A stretch of 5,690 nt of DNA from Candidatus Omnitrophota bacterium (GTDB lineage: Bacteria > Omnitrophota > Koll11 > Gygaellales > Profunditerraquicolaceae), in contig JAPLLP010000300.1 of the NCBI GenBank assembly GCA_026387515.1, positions 1 through 5,690 of the forward strand. The letters are read 5' to 3'. Under the pieces are notes generated by a model. It saw only the letters and a program-made list of their open reading frames with translations. It ran no database searches and was not told the DNA's origin. Shown piece by piece: positions 1 through 5,179 of the stretch. Each line of letters opens with the position of its first letter. Within the stretch, counting starts at the first letter, position 1. A program made the translations under genes and the position numbers.

Positions 1-330
1 ACGCCCAAAGGGTTTTCCCTCGCTATCAGACATTTCTATCCAACGGCTCTCAGGGGTATTATCGCCATCCATATCCACATCGGTCCCGGAAAAACTAGTA
101 AAACTTCTGTCCTGAAGCGAGTCAATGACGTTCTCTTTTCTGTCTATTTCCAAAATCTTTTGCGCGTAGACCACCCCAGCCTCGGCTATGTATCTGGCCC
201 GCAGGCTATCCAGATGCCGGATACTTGCGGTTCTTTCCGCCTGAGAAAGCACATAGAACGCGATCCCCGCGACAAAAATAATCGATAGTATGGCAATCAC
301 CACTACTACTGCCTGACCAGACTTATTCAT
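1..330 (-). CDS. GspK/PilX-like minor pseudopilin, partial (C-terminus off left edge)
   Basis: The visible 110 residues begin MNKSGQAVVVVIAIL, a short leader ending in Gly5 followed by a hydrophobic helix (about residues 7-28). A predicted prepilin cleavage after Gly5 leaves Val, not Glu, at mature position 5. Lack of Glu5 is characteristic of the GspK/PilX class that caps pseudopili. Residues 47-60 (RYIAEAGVVYAQKIL) match the 'YxAEAGVxxA' stretch common after the helix in these proteins. Residues 84-91 form an Asp-rich DxDxDGDN loop that could bind calcium (inference). The gene lies directly downstream of the GspI/PilV-like gene, with 2 bases between stop and ATG. An in-frame TTG at 337-339 has a far better placed Shine-Dalgarno (AAGGAG, 5 bases away) and would overlap the previous gene by 7 bases, so the true start may be 339. 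The rest of the protein is outside the window; general PilX-type proteins cannot be excluded. Confidence 0.7.
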   Translation of the reverse strand, partial: MNKSGQAVVVVIAILSIIFVAGIAFYVLSQAERTASIRHLDSLRARYIAEAGVVYAQKILEIDRKENVIDSLQDRSFTSFSGTDVDMDGDNTPESRWIEMSDSEGKPFGR

Positions 331-332
331 CC

Positions 333-728
333 TTAACAATTGCACTCCTTAAAAAAGTAGGTACCGAATCTCTGTTTTTCCGCGTGCCCCATAAAATCAT
401 AACCAATATCAAGCTCAAGATAAATTACATCTAGGCCTACACCGAGTTGCAGGGTCTTAGGGATTACGCTCCAGCTTAGGTCTCCATCAACTCCGTTTGC
501 CGTTTCTATGGTAGTCTTATTTCCCACGGATTTAAGTTCTTCCATTTTCTTCTCAGCCAGGAAGTAAACCTCGGTGAGGCGGCGGCTATAGGTCAAGGAA
601 CGCAAAGAGAGAGGGAATAAGCTAAAGACAATTACCACGCCCAAAGCAAGGATAGAAAGAGAAATCAGAATCTCTATCAGGGTGAAACCCTTAAAGATAT
701 GAAGCCTTTTTACTTTTATCTTATTCAT
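333..728 (-). CDS. GspI/PilV-like type IV prepilin
   Basis: This 131-residue protein starts with a 14-residue basic leader ending in Gly14, then FTLIEILISLSILALGVV. This is a canonical class III prepilin signal with cleavage before Phe15 and Glu at mature position 5 (Glu19). The hydrophobic helix (about 15-38) would anchor the subunit in the inner membrane and pack in the pseudopilus core. The 'LSILALGVV...FPLSLRSL' stretch followed by 'YFLAEKKMEELK' resembles GspI/PilV minor pilins. Mature length of about 117 residues fits a minor pseudopilin; the C-terminus is Cys-x-Cys. Start choice: the open frame extends to a TTG at 747-749, but AAGGTGA sits 5 bases before the ATG at 726-728, so I take the ATG. 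It lies downstream of gspF and just ahead of the GspK-like gene, which fits pseudopilus assembly. GspI, GspH and PilV cannot be separated with certainty without structure comparison. Confidence 0.85.
   Translation of the reverse strand: MNKIKVKRLHIFKGFTLIEILISLSILALGVVIVFSLFPLSLRSLTYSRRLTEVYFLAEKKMEELKSVGNKTTIETANGVDGDLSWSVIPKTLQLGVGLDVIYLELDIGYDFMGHAEKQRFGTYFFKECNC
345..350 (-). promoter_or_regulatory. Shine-Dalgarno for the GspK-like gene
   Basis: AAGGAG on the minus strand lies inside the last codons of the upstream prepilin gene. It is 5 bases from an in-frame TTG (337-339) but 14 bases from the ATG at 328-330. Spacing favours the TTG start; codon preference favours ATG. Either way translation is likely coupled to the upstream gene. 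Confidence 0.5.
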
Positions 729-733
729 TACGC

Positions 734-740
734 TCACCTT
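734..740 (-). promoter_or_regulatory. Shine-Dalgarno that fixes the prepilin start
   Basis: AAGGTGA on the minus strand stands 5 bases before ATG 726-728. It would lie inside the coding region if the upstream TTG (747-749) were used, so it argues for the shorter 131-residue prepilin with a typical leader length. Confidence 0.65.
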
Positions 741-754
741 ACGCTCCAAATAAA

Positions 755-806
755 AAAAGATTACACAGACGCCTCTCTAAATTTTTTTGCGCCCGGATAA
801 TCTTTT
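755..806 (-). repeat. 9-bp inverted repeat in the gspF-prepilin gap
   Basis: In the gap between gspF and the prepilin gene, AAAAGATTA (798-806, minus strand) and its exact complement TAATCTTTT (755-763) are separated by 34 bases. The second arm runs into a T tract, so it could act as a weak terminator or attenuator. The stem is AT-rich and the loop is long, so function is doubtful. The remainder of the gap shows no gene and no clear promoter. Confidence 0.25.
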
Positions 807-831
807 ATTAGGAAAGTTTTCTATAACTACC

Positions 832-1854
832 TCACTTCACCATTACGCTCATGGTAAAGATTGGAAAAAATAAGGCGATAACAATAAAACCTACTATCGC
901 GCCCATAATCAGGATCAAGGCCGGCTCAAGCAAAGATAACAATCCCTTGATAGAATAGGATACCTCATCTTCATAATCCTTCGCCGCCTCCAAAAACATA
1001 TCCGCCGACTTCCCGCTCTCCTCTCCTATCTGCACCATGCTTACCAGAGTCAAAGGGAAGATCTTTGTCTCTTCCATAGCTGCGGAAAGGCTTTTTCCTT
1101 GCTCGATATTAAAACGTATATCTTCAATGGCCTTATGCAAGACAGAAGATTCCGTAGTATCGGACAAGACCTCCAAAGCCTTTACCAGGGTCACGCCTGA
1201 AGACAATAACGTCCCCAGGGTGCGGCAGTACCTTCCCAGTTCCATCAGTTTTACCAACACACCAAAAAGAGGAATCTTCCATACTAAGCTATTAACTATG
1301 AAACTGGCCTTGGGAGATTTGCGCACCAAAACCGCCAGGCTTACGCTAGCCGCTCCGACAACCAAGAGAACTAACCATCCCCAGCGGATTGTAATATTGC
1401 TTAGCCAGATTAAAAATAACGTTGCCGGGGGGAGCGTGCCTCCTAAGTCGGCAAATATGCGGGTAAAAATCGGCAGGACAAACATTAACAGTACCGTTAA
1501 TATTATAACCGCCACGACGAGAATAAAGACTGGATACATAAATGCCGAACGTACCTGCTGGCGAATACGGTCATGTTGGATAAGGTGCTCCGAAAGCTCT
1601 TTGAGCACCGCGGTTAAATTACCGGTAACCTCCCCGGCCTTAATCATATTTATATAAAACAGAGAGAAAAACTTCCTGGCAGATGACAAGGCCTCGGAGA
1701 GGGTTTTGCCTTCTTGTATGTCCTGGATAACGCCATCAATCGCATCCTTAAATTTTCCTTTAGGCAACTGCACAGAATTAACCTGCAGCGCTTTTAAAAG
1801 CGGGATGCCTGACTTGATGAGTATGTAGAGTTGACGAGTAAATGGGATAACCAT
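832..1854 (-). CDS. gspF: Type II secretion / type IV pilus platform protein GspF (short form)
   Basis: GspF/PilC proteins form the inner-membrane platform that couples the assembly ATPase to pseudopilus growth. This 340-residue protein shows the two tandem T2SSF domains: about 5-125 with KAGEVTGNL (72-80), and about 205-330 with QIGEESGKS (275-283). The repeated GExxG motif is a family hallmark. Membrane segments are visible at about 108-130, 145-177 and 306-333. The last lies in EPALILIMGAIVGFIVIA, typical of the C-terminal helix. The protein begins directly at FTRQLYILIKSGIPL, where full-length relatives (about 400 residues) carry roughly 60 more N-terminal residues. No longer start exists, because an in-frame TAG lies three codons upstream. 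That TAG is the stop of the lipoprotein gene, which is in the same frame. No good Shine-Dalgarno is visible; initiation is probably coupled. The partner ATPase gene is not in the window. Confidence 0.92.
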   Translation of the reverse strand: MVIPFTRQLYILIKSGIPLLKALQVNSVQLPKGKFKDAIDGVIQDIQEGKTLSEALSSARKFFSLFYINMIKAGEVTGNLTAVLKELSEHLIQHDRIRQQVRSAFMYPVFILVVAVIILTVLLMFVLPIFTRIFADLGGTLPPATLFLIWLSNITIRWGWLVLLVVGAASVSLAVLVRKSPKASFIVNSLVWKIPLFGVLVKLMELGRYCRTLGTLLSSGVTLVKALEVLSDTTESSVLHKAIEDIRFNIEQGKSLSAAMEETKIFPLTLVSMVQIGEESGKSADMFLEAAKDYEDEVSYSIKGLLSLLEPALILIMGAIVGFIVIALFFPIFTMSVMVK

Positions 1855-1860
1855 AAAAAA

Positions 1861-2271
1861 CTATTTCTCTAGATATTTTACCAGCAATGCCTTTGTTTTT
1901 TTTCCGGCAATACCATCGGCCTCTAATCCATTGGCCTTCTGAAAGTCTTTAATTGCTTTTCTGGTCTGTGAGCCTAATTTACCATCAACAGGGCCATTAT
2001 AAAAACCGGCATTTTTTAAGGCAGTCTGGATATCGTGCTTAGTGAGTAAAGCGGCACTCTTAAATGAGTTAACCGCATTAATATCATTGCCTTTTGGCTC
2101 TACTGAAAAACCATTTGATTCTGTTTCAGTCGGCAGGCTTTCATCAAGATTGCCCTGCGCATTAGACATATTCAAACTTTCTTCCTGGCTAACAGCGCTT
2201 CCCTTTTTTGCCGTAGCGCATCCCGCAACTAGAAAACACATTACCGCACAAAACAGCAACCTCAACCCCAT
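1861..2271 (-). CDS. Peptidoglycan-binding lipoprotein (PG_binding_1 domain)
   Basis: This 136-residue protein starts MGLRLLFCAVMCFLVAGCATA, a signal peptide with lipobox LVAGC. Cleavage and lipidation are predicted at Cys18. Ala at +2 (no Asp) suggests transfer to the outer membrane by the usual Lol rule. Residues 19-75 are a low-complexity, Ser/Glu/Asn-rich linker. Residues about 77-134 (from LTKHDIQTALKNAGFYNGP through DGKLGSQTRKAIKDFQ to DGIAGKKTKALL) match the three-helix PG_binding_1 fold, which binds the cell wall without being catalytic itself. It is first in the operon before gspF and the pilin-like genes. It may therefore anchor or guide a secretion pseudopilus through the peptidoglycan (inference). 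The open frame runs to an ATG at 2404-2406, but AAGGAGG is well placed before ATG 2269-2271 and the signal peptide begins there. The extra upstream frame crosses a palindromic repeat and is very likely untranslated. Confidence 0.9.
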   Translation of the reverse strand: MGLRLLFCAVMCFLVAGCATAKKGSAVSQEESLNMSNAQGNLDESLPTETESNGFSVEPKGNDINAVNSFKSAALLTKHDIQTALKNAGFYNGPVDGKLGSQTRKAIKDFQKANGLEADGIAGKKTKALLVKYLEK

Positions 2272-2278
2272 CTTTCCC

Positions 2279-2285
2279 CCTCCTT
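2279..2285 (-). promoter_or_regulatory. Strong Shine-Dalgarno that fixes the lipoprotein start
   Basis: AAGGAGG on the minus strand lies 7 bases before ATG 2269-2271. It is the best ribosome-binding site in the window. Its first two bases also belong to a small hairpin (TTCGT/ACGAA, 2284-2297), so folding of the leader could influence access to it. Confidence 0.8.
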
Positions 2286-2288
2286 CGT

Positions 2289-2388
2289 AGTAACGAACAC
2301 CCGCGCAATTCCTTTTAGCGCGGGGTGTCACAGTAACGAACACCCGCGCAATTTCCCCGCAAGGGGACACTGGCCCAAAAGTAACAAA
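2289..2388. repeat. GC-rich palindromic repeat island in the lipoprotein leader
   Basis: A perfect 22-bp direct repeat beginning AGTAACGAACACCCGCGC occurs at 2289-2310 and 2332-2353 (period 43). A decayed third start, AGTAACAAA, lies at 2380-2388. Each full copy contains ACACCCGCGC (2297-2306 and 2340-2349). Between them lies the near-complement GCGCGGGGTGT (2318-2328, one extra G), which can pair with either copy but not both. A further hairpin, TCCCC-GCAA-GGGGA (2354-2367), follows. The GC-rich block contrasts sharply with its very AT-rich flanks. It resembles a REP/BIME-like or small non-autonomous palindromic element that landed in the 5' leader, but it could also be a regulatory RNA structure. 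No transposase is nearby. Confidence 0.8.
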
Positions 2389-2409
2389 TCTTTTTTTATA
2401 TTTCATTGT

Positions 2410-2437
2410 ATTATAACCTAAATAGTTACCTTGTCAA
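2410..2437 (-). promoter_or_regulatory. Consensus promoter for the lipoprotein-gspF-pilin operon
   Basis: On the minus strand TTGACA (2432-2437) and TATAAT (2410-2415) are both perfect sigma-70-type hexamers with a 16-base spacer. The expected start of transcription is near 2403, giving a leader of about 130 bases before the lipoprotein ATG at 2271. The ATG at 2404-2406 would fall just upstream of that start, in the discriminator, which argues against its use. Confidence 0.75.
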
Positions 2438-2466
2438 TCCTAATTAAATTATTTAAAACAAATGCC

Positions 2467-2496
2467 TTGACTTTATACGTAAATTTACTATATTAT
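2467..2496 (+). promoter_or_regulatory. Promoter for the beta-barrel gene
   Basis: TTGACT (2467-2472) is followed by TATTAT (2491-2496, 18-base spacer) or TATATT (2489-2494, 16-base spacer). The predicted start of transcription is 2501-2503, leaving a leader of only 1-3 bases before GTG 2504. An AT-rich stretch (2438-2460) lies upstream, between this promoter and the divergent one, and could help both. Confidence 0.55.
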
Positions 2497-2503
2497 AAGT
2501 TTT

Positions 2504-3385
2504 GTGAATAAATTATTACCCATAATCATCATTTTAATATTTCTCGCCACATTACCTGCTTTTGCTGCCTCCGCTATTGCCGGGACACAAACAACCGCTC
2601 TCGATACAAATAATTCTTATCTGGATGGGAAATTCTCAGTTTCCGCAGGGTTTAACGGCAACCATATGCGCTATAAGGAATTCGACGGCTTAGATATACT
2701 TGACGAAGACCGCGGGAACTCCGGTGGCTTTTATTTGGGGCTTGGATTCAAAAGCAATAACTACATTGAAAATATTATGGCCAAGCCTTATGTCGAGGCA
2801 TATTACCGCGAATCCAGCGCCGCGGTCAAATATATCGGCCGCGCCTCGGATGGGATCACCACCACCGATTTTTCTTTTAATGAACAATCAAAAATTAGAA
2901 ATTTCGGATTAAAGATTGGCGGTTATACTGCCTTTACGGACAAAGGAGAAATATCCGGATATTTTGACTTGGGACAACGAAGCTGGTATCGGGGCAAAAA
3001 CGAAGTAATAAACAATGTGCTTAGCTATTCCGAAAAATATTACTGGACATACCTTGGGCTCGGCATAGCTGCTAATTTTTTATTCCTGCCACGGTTTTCG
3101 ACGGGGATAGACGCGGAATGGATGTTTACGCCTAGTTCGGCTAAGATGCGTTCAAATTTATATGAAGGCGGCACATTCGGGTTGACAAATGTTTATGGCT
3201 ACGAAATAAAGATGCCTCTTAAATATTATATTTTAAAAAATCTATCTCTTGACCTTACCCCTTATTTCACCTATTGGAAAATCGGTAAATCCGACCTGGT
3301 ACAAATAAAGGGTAATTATTACTATGAGCCGGACAGTAAAACTTTTATTGAAGGAGTACTCGCCGGTTTCACCTACACTATATAA
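2504..3385 (+). CDS. Outer-membrane beta-barrel protein of unknown function
   Basis: This 293-residue protein has a clear Sec signal peptide: Lys3, a hydrophobic core at 4-17, and likely cleavage after AFA at 21 or AIA at 26. The rest is rich in alternating polar/hydrophobic stretches with aromatic girdles. Examples are GKFSVSAGFNGN (42-53), GFYLGLGFKS (75-84), KPYVEAYYRES (94-104), KYYWTYLGLGIAANFLFL (178-195), YGYEIKMPLKYYIL (231-244) and LSLDLTPYFTYWKIG (247-261). It ends in GVLAGFTYTI. I estimate about ten strands, which suggests a small monomeric barrel. The last residue is Ile rather than the usual Phe or Trp. I see no catalytic or plug motif and do not recognise the family, so transport, adhesion and enzyme roles are all open. 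The GTG start is supported by the signal peptide beginning exactly there, although there is no Shine-Dalgarno. The gene's end overlaps the convergent truD by 13 bases. Confidence 0.8.
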   Translation: MNKLLPIIIILIFLATLPAFAASAIAGTQTTALDTNNSYLDGKFSVSAGFNGNHMRYKEFDGLDILDEDRGNSGGFYLGLGFKSNNYIENIMAKPYVEAYYRESSAAVKYIGRASDGITTTDFSFNEQSKIRNFGLKIGGYTAFTDKGEISGYFDLGQRSWYRGKNEVINNVLSYSEKYYWTYLGLGIAANFLFLPRFSTGIDAEWMFTPSSAKMRSNLYEGGTFGLTNVYGYEIKMPLKYYILKNLSLDLTPYFTYWKIGKSDLVQIKGNYYYEPDSKTFIEGVLAGFTYTI

Positions 3386-4554
3386 TCTTCGCTAAAAATC
3401 CTCTTTAGAAACATGGTAGCGTAGCTTCCGCGAGCAAGACTAAATTCAAACATAAGCTTCTTTTTACCTGAATATAATTCGTCTTCTAGCGCTACAGGAC
3501 TTAAAATGCCTTGCGGCATAACGATTGACTTGCGCTGAAAGCTCTTAAAATAAGCCCGCCTTAATTTCCAGTTGTTAAAAACAGAATTTTTTAATCCTTC
3601 GGCTTTTAAAACCTGCGCATATATTTCTTGAAGATTTTTATCCGTAAATTTGGCTTGTGCGCCGGGTACGGCTATATCCAACCCGTCTAAATATAGATAG
3701 TCATCTTGGGATAATTGAGAATAAAAAACATATTCTCCCGCTAGGCCGGGATAGGCTCTTAATCCTCTTCCAGAGAATGACATAATAATCTTTTTTAACA
3801 TCTGGTTCCATAAATAAGACTGCAAAGCCGCAATATGGACTGAAAGCTCTTCACGAGGGATACTTTTAAGCAGGTCCAGAAATCCTTTGGGATGGTTAAT
3901 TAAATAACTGAATACCTTTTTTTCAAACTGCGTGCTTGCTTCGCTGTTACAAGCATCCCAATCTTTCCAGTTCTCGAAAAAAAACCGTTTCTTTTTTTTC
4001 TCATCTTCTGTGTCTTGAGAATAAGTAGCTGTTAAATAAACCTTGAGCGCTCCGTTAAACTCACCCTTTAAGGCTTTCGCAGCCAGAAAACCTTGCCTTA
4101 CGTCAAAACAGCCGAACCTCTGATCATCAAAATAATTCGCATAACCCTGCGCTTGCACCGATTCTATTTCCTCCCGGCAAGCCTCGATATCCTGCGGTTT
4201 AAGATCTCTGACCGCAATCTTAAAATGATTGGCCTGAATGAGATCCGGCCCCATCGGCCTTTCCATAAAACCGACAAATTTCAAAGAATAATTTCCTTCA
4301 GCTAATTCCAGATTTTTACGGTTTTTTATGGCAATGTACTGGCTGCTAAGGCTATGGCGGTCTTTTTTACCACCGTAAGAGATGAGGCTAAAAGGAATAT
4401 CCTTGCTACGCGAAAGATCAAACAAAAGATCTACGGTATTCCACCCCTTCTTCTTAAGTAGATAAACCGCAAAATCCCCTTTTTTAACCAGGGGAAGCGC
4501 GGCGATCTCCTCAACTATAAAATCTTCCGGCCGGGCCTTTATTTTTATACGCAT
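3373..4554 (-). CDS. truD: tRNA pseudouridine synthase TruD
   Basis: TruD converts uridine 13 of tRNA to pseudouridine in bacteria; the wider family includes eukaryotic Pus7. The 393-residue protein opens with the typical RPEDFIVEEI (8-17). The catalytic motif is GGKKDRHSLSSQ (61-72), with Asp65 as the expected nucleophile. NYFDDQRFG (140-148) corresponds to the conserved NYFGxQRFG, here with Asp in place of Gly. HIAALQSYLWNQML (240-253) and FSLARGSYATMFLKRI (371-386) match the conserved C-terminal half. A Lys-rich insertion, DEKKKKRFFF, lies at 184-193. At 393 residues it is longer than the E. coli enzyme (about 350). The start has no Shine-Dalgarno, but a promoter places the transcript start on the ATG. 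It is divergent from the DJ-1-family gene and convergent with the barrel gene, so it is probably transcribed alone. Confidence 0.95.
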   Translation of the reverse strand: MRIKIKARPEDFIVEEIAALPLVKKGDFAVYLLKKKGWNTVDLLFDLSRSKDIPFSLISYGGKKDRHSLSSQYIAIKNRKNLELAEGNYSLKFVGFMERPMGPDLIQANHFKIAVRDLKPQDIEACREEIESVQAQGYANYFDDQRFGCFDVRQGFLAAKALKGEFNGALKVYLTATYSQDTEDEKKKKRFFFENWKDWDACNSEASTQFEKKVFSYLINHPKGFLDLLKSIPREELSVHIAALQSYLWNQMLKKIIMSFSGRGLRAYPGLAGEYVFYSQLSQDDYLYLDGLDIAVPGAQAKFTDKNLQEIYAQVLKAEGLKNSVFNNWKLRRAYFKSFQRKSIVMPQGILSPVALEDELYSGKKKLMFEFSLARGSYATMFLKRIFSEDYIV

Positions 4555-4560
4555 AAAGCT

Positions 4561-4589
4561 ATTGTGCTATATATTTTCTGTCTTGTCAA
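4561..4589 (-). promoter_or_regulatory. truD promoter (leaderless)
   Basis: On the minus strand a perfect TTGACA (4584-4589) and CACAAT (4561-4566, 4 of 6 matches to TATAAT) are separated by 17 bases. Six bases follow before ATG 4552-4554, so the predicted start of transcription is the A of the start codon. The -35 box shares five base pairs with the -35 box of the opposite promoter. Confidence 0.6.
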
Positions 4590-4611
4590 ATGCCTTGTTT
4601 CTTTATATAAT
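4583..4611 (+). promoter_or_regulatory. Promoter for the DJ-1/PfpI gene (leaderless)
   Basis: TTGTCA (4583-4588, 5 of 6 to consensus) and a perfect TATAAT (4606-4611) are separated by the ideal 17 bases. Six bases (AAATTT) follow, so the expected +1 is position 4618, the A of the ATG. No ribosome-binding site exists upstream. Confidence 0.7.
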
Positions 4612-4617
4612 AAATTT

Positions 4618-5169
4618 ATGGAAAAAACCGCGATCGTAATCCTTGCTAAAGGGTTCGAAGAGATTGAGGCCGTAACTTGCATAGATGTATTGCGCAGAGC
4701 GAATATAAACGTTACCGTGGCCGGTTTAAAGGACGCGCGGATTAAAGGTTCTCACGGGATAACTTTTCTGGCAGATAAAAGGCTCGATGACGCAGGCTCA
4801 AATTTTGACGTTGTAGTCTTGCCCGGAGGCATGCCCGGGGCTAAAAATCTGGCTGCGTCAGATAAAGTGAATGCCCTGGTCAAAAAAACTTACCGGGAAG
4901 GAAAGATCGTCGCTGCGATATGCGCCGCACCGGCAATAGTCCTGGCGAGCGCCGGTATTTTAAACGGGAAAAACGCCACCTGTTTCCCCGGGATGGAAAC
5001 CAATTTCGATAAAACCAGTAAATTTAAAGAAGATGCGGTTGTGGTAGATGAAAACCTCATCACCAGCCGCGGCCCCGGGACAGCCCTTTTATTCGCGTTG
5101 ACTATTGTAGAGGAACTTCTCGGTAAGGAACTGGCGCAAAAATTAAGGATAGCCACCCTGGCAGGATAA
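4618..5169 (+). CDS. DJ-1/PfpI (ThiJ/YajL-like) family protein
   Basis: This 183-residue protein aligns by eye along its whole length with human DJ-1 and E. coli YajL. VILAKGFEEIEAV (7-19) contains Glu17, equivalent to DJ-1 Glu18. VVVLPGGMPGAKNL (65-78) follows. AAICAAPAIV (99-108) carries the nucleophile-elbow Cys102, equivalent to DJ-1 Cys106. TCFPGME (121-127) and TSRGPGTALLFAL (149-161) complete the fold. Family members are small cytosolic dimers linked to oxidative-stress protection. Proposed protein/nucleotide deglycase or glyoxalase activity is debated, so the exact reaction should stay open. The key residues are intact, suggesting an active protein. An in-frame GTG at 4564 would add 18 residues, but those lack conservation and would lie upstream of the promoter's start point; the ATG is the true start. 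The stop is 10 bases from the end of the convergent ZIP gene. Confidence 0.93.
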   Translation: MEKTAIVILAKGFEEIEAVTCIDVLRRANINVTVAGLKDARIKGSHGITFLADKRLDDAGSNFDVVVLPGGMPGAKNLAASDKVNALVKKTYREGKIVAAICAAPAIVLASAGILNGKNATCFPGMETNFDKTSKFKEDAVVVDENLITSRGPGTALLFALTIVEELLGKELAQKLRIATLAG

Positions 5170-5179
5170 AAAAATAAGA

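Noticed and set aside
1037..1657. Long plus-strand open frame opposite gspF
   Set aside because: It is antisense to a clearly conserved membrane protein; its composition (Thr/Arg/Ser rich) is that of a mirror frame, with no domain or start signal.
2289..2388. CRISPR array
   Set aside because: There are only two full repeats, the spacer-like parts themselves form hairpins with the repeats, and there are no cas genes or further units.
2272..2406. Upstream extension of the lipoprotein frame to ATG 2404-2406 (45 more residues)
   Set aside because: It crosses the palindromic repeats, lies at or before the predicted transcription start, would bury the lipoprotein signal peptide, and ignores the excellent AAGGAGG before ATG 2271.
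2459..4597. Shared 11-mer CAAATGCCTTG at 2459-2469 and 4587-4597, near two promoters
   Set aside because: It sits at different positions relative to the -35 boxes in the two promoters, and a few 11-mer repeats are expected by chance, so I do not call it an operator.
4564..4617. GTG-started N-terminal extension of the DJ-1-like protein
   Set aside because: The extra 18 residues have no counterpart in DJ-1/YajL and the codons overlap the promoter itself.
4890..5156. Minus-strand open frame opposite the DJ-1-like gene, and similar short frames at 2042-2290, 2690-2912 and 4093-4305
   Set aside because: All are antisense or out-of-frame shadows of well-supported genes, with no ribosome-binding site or recognisable domain.
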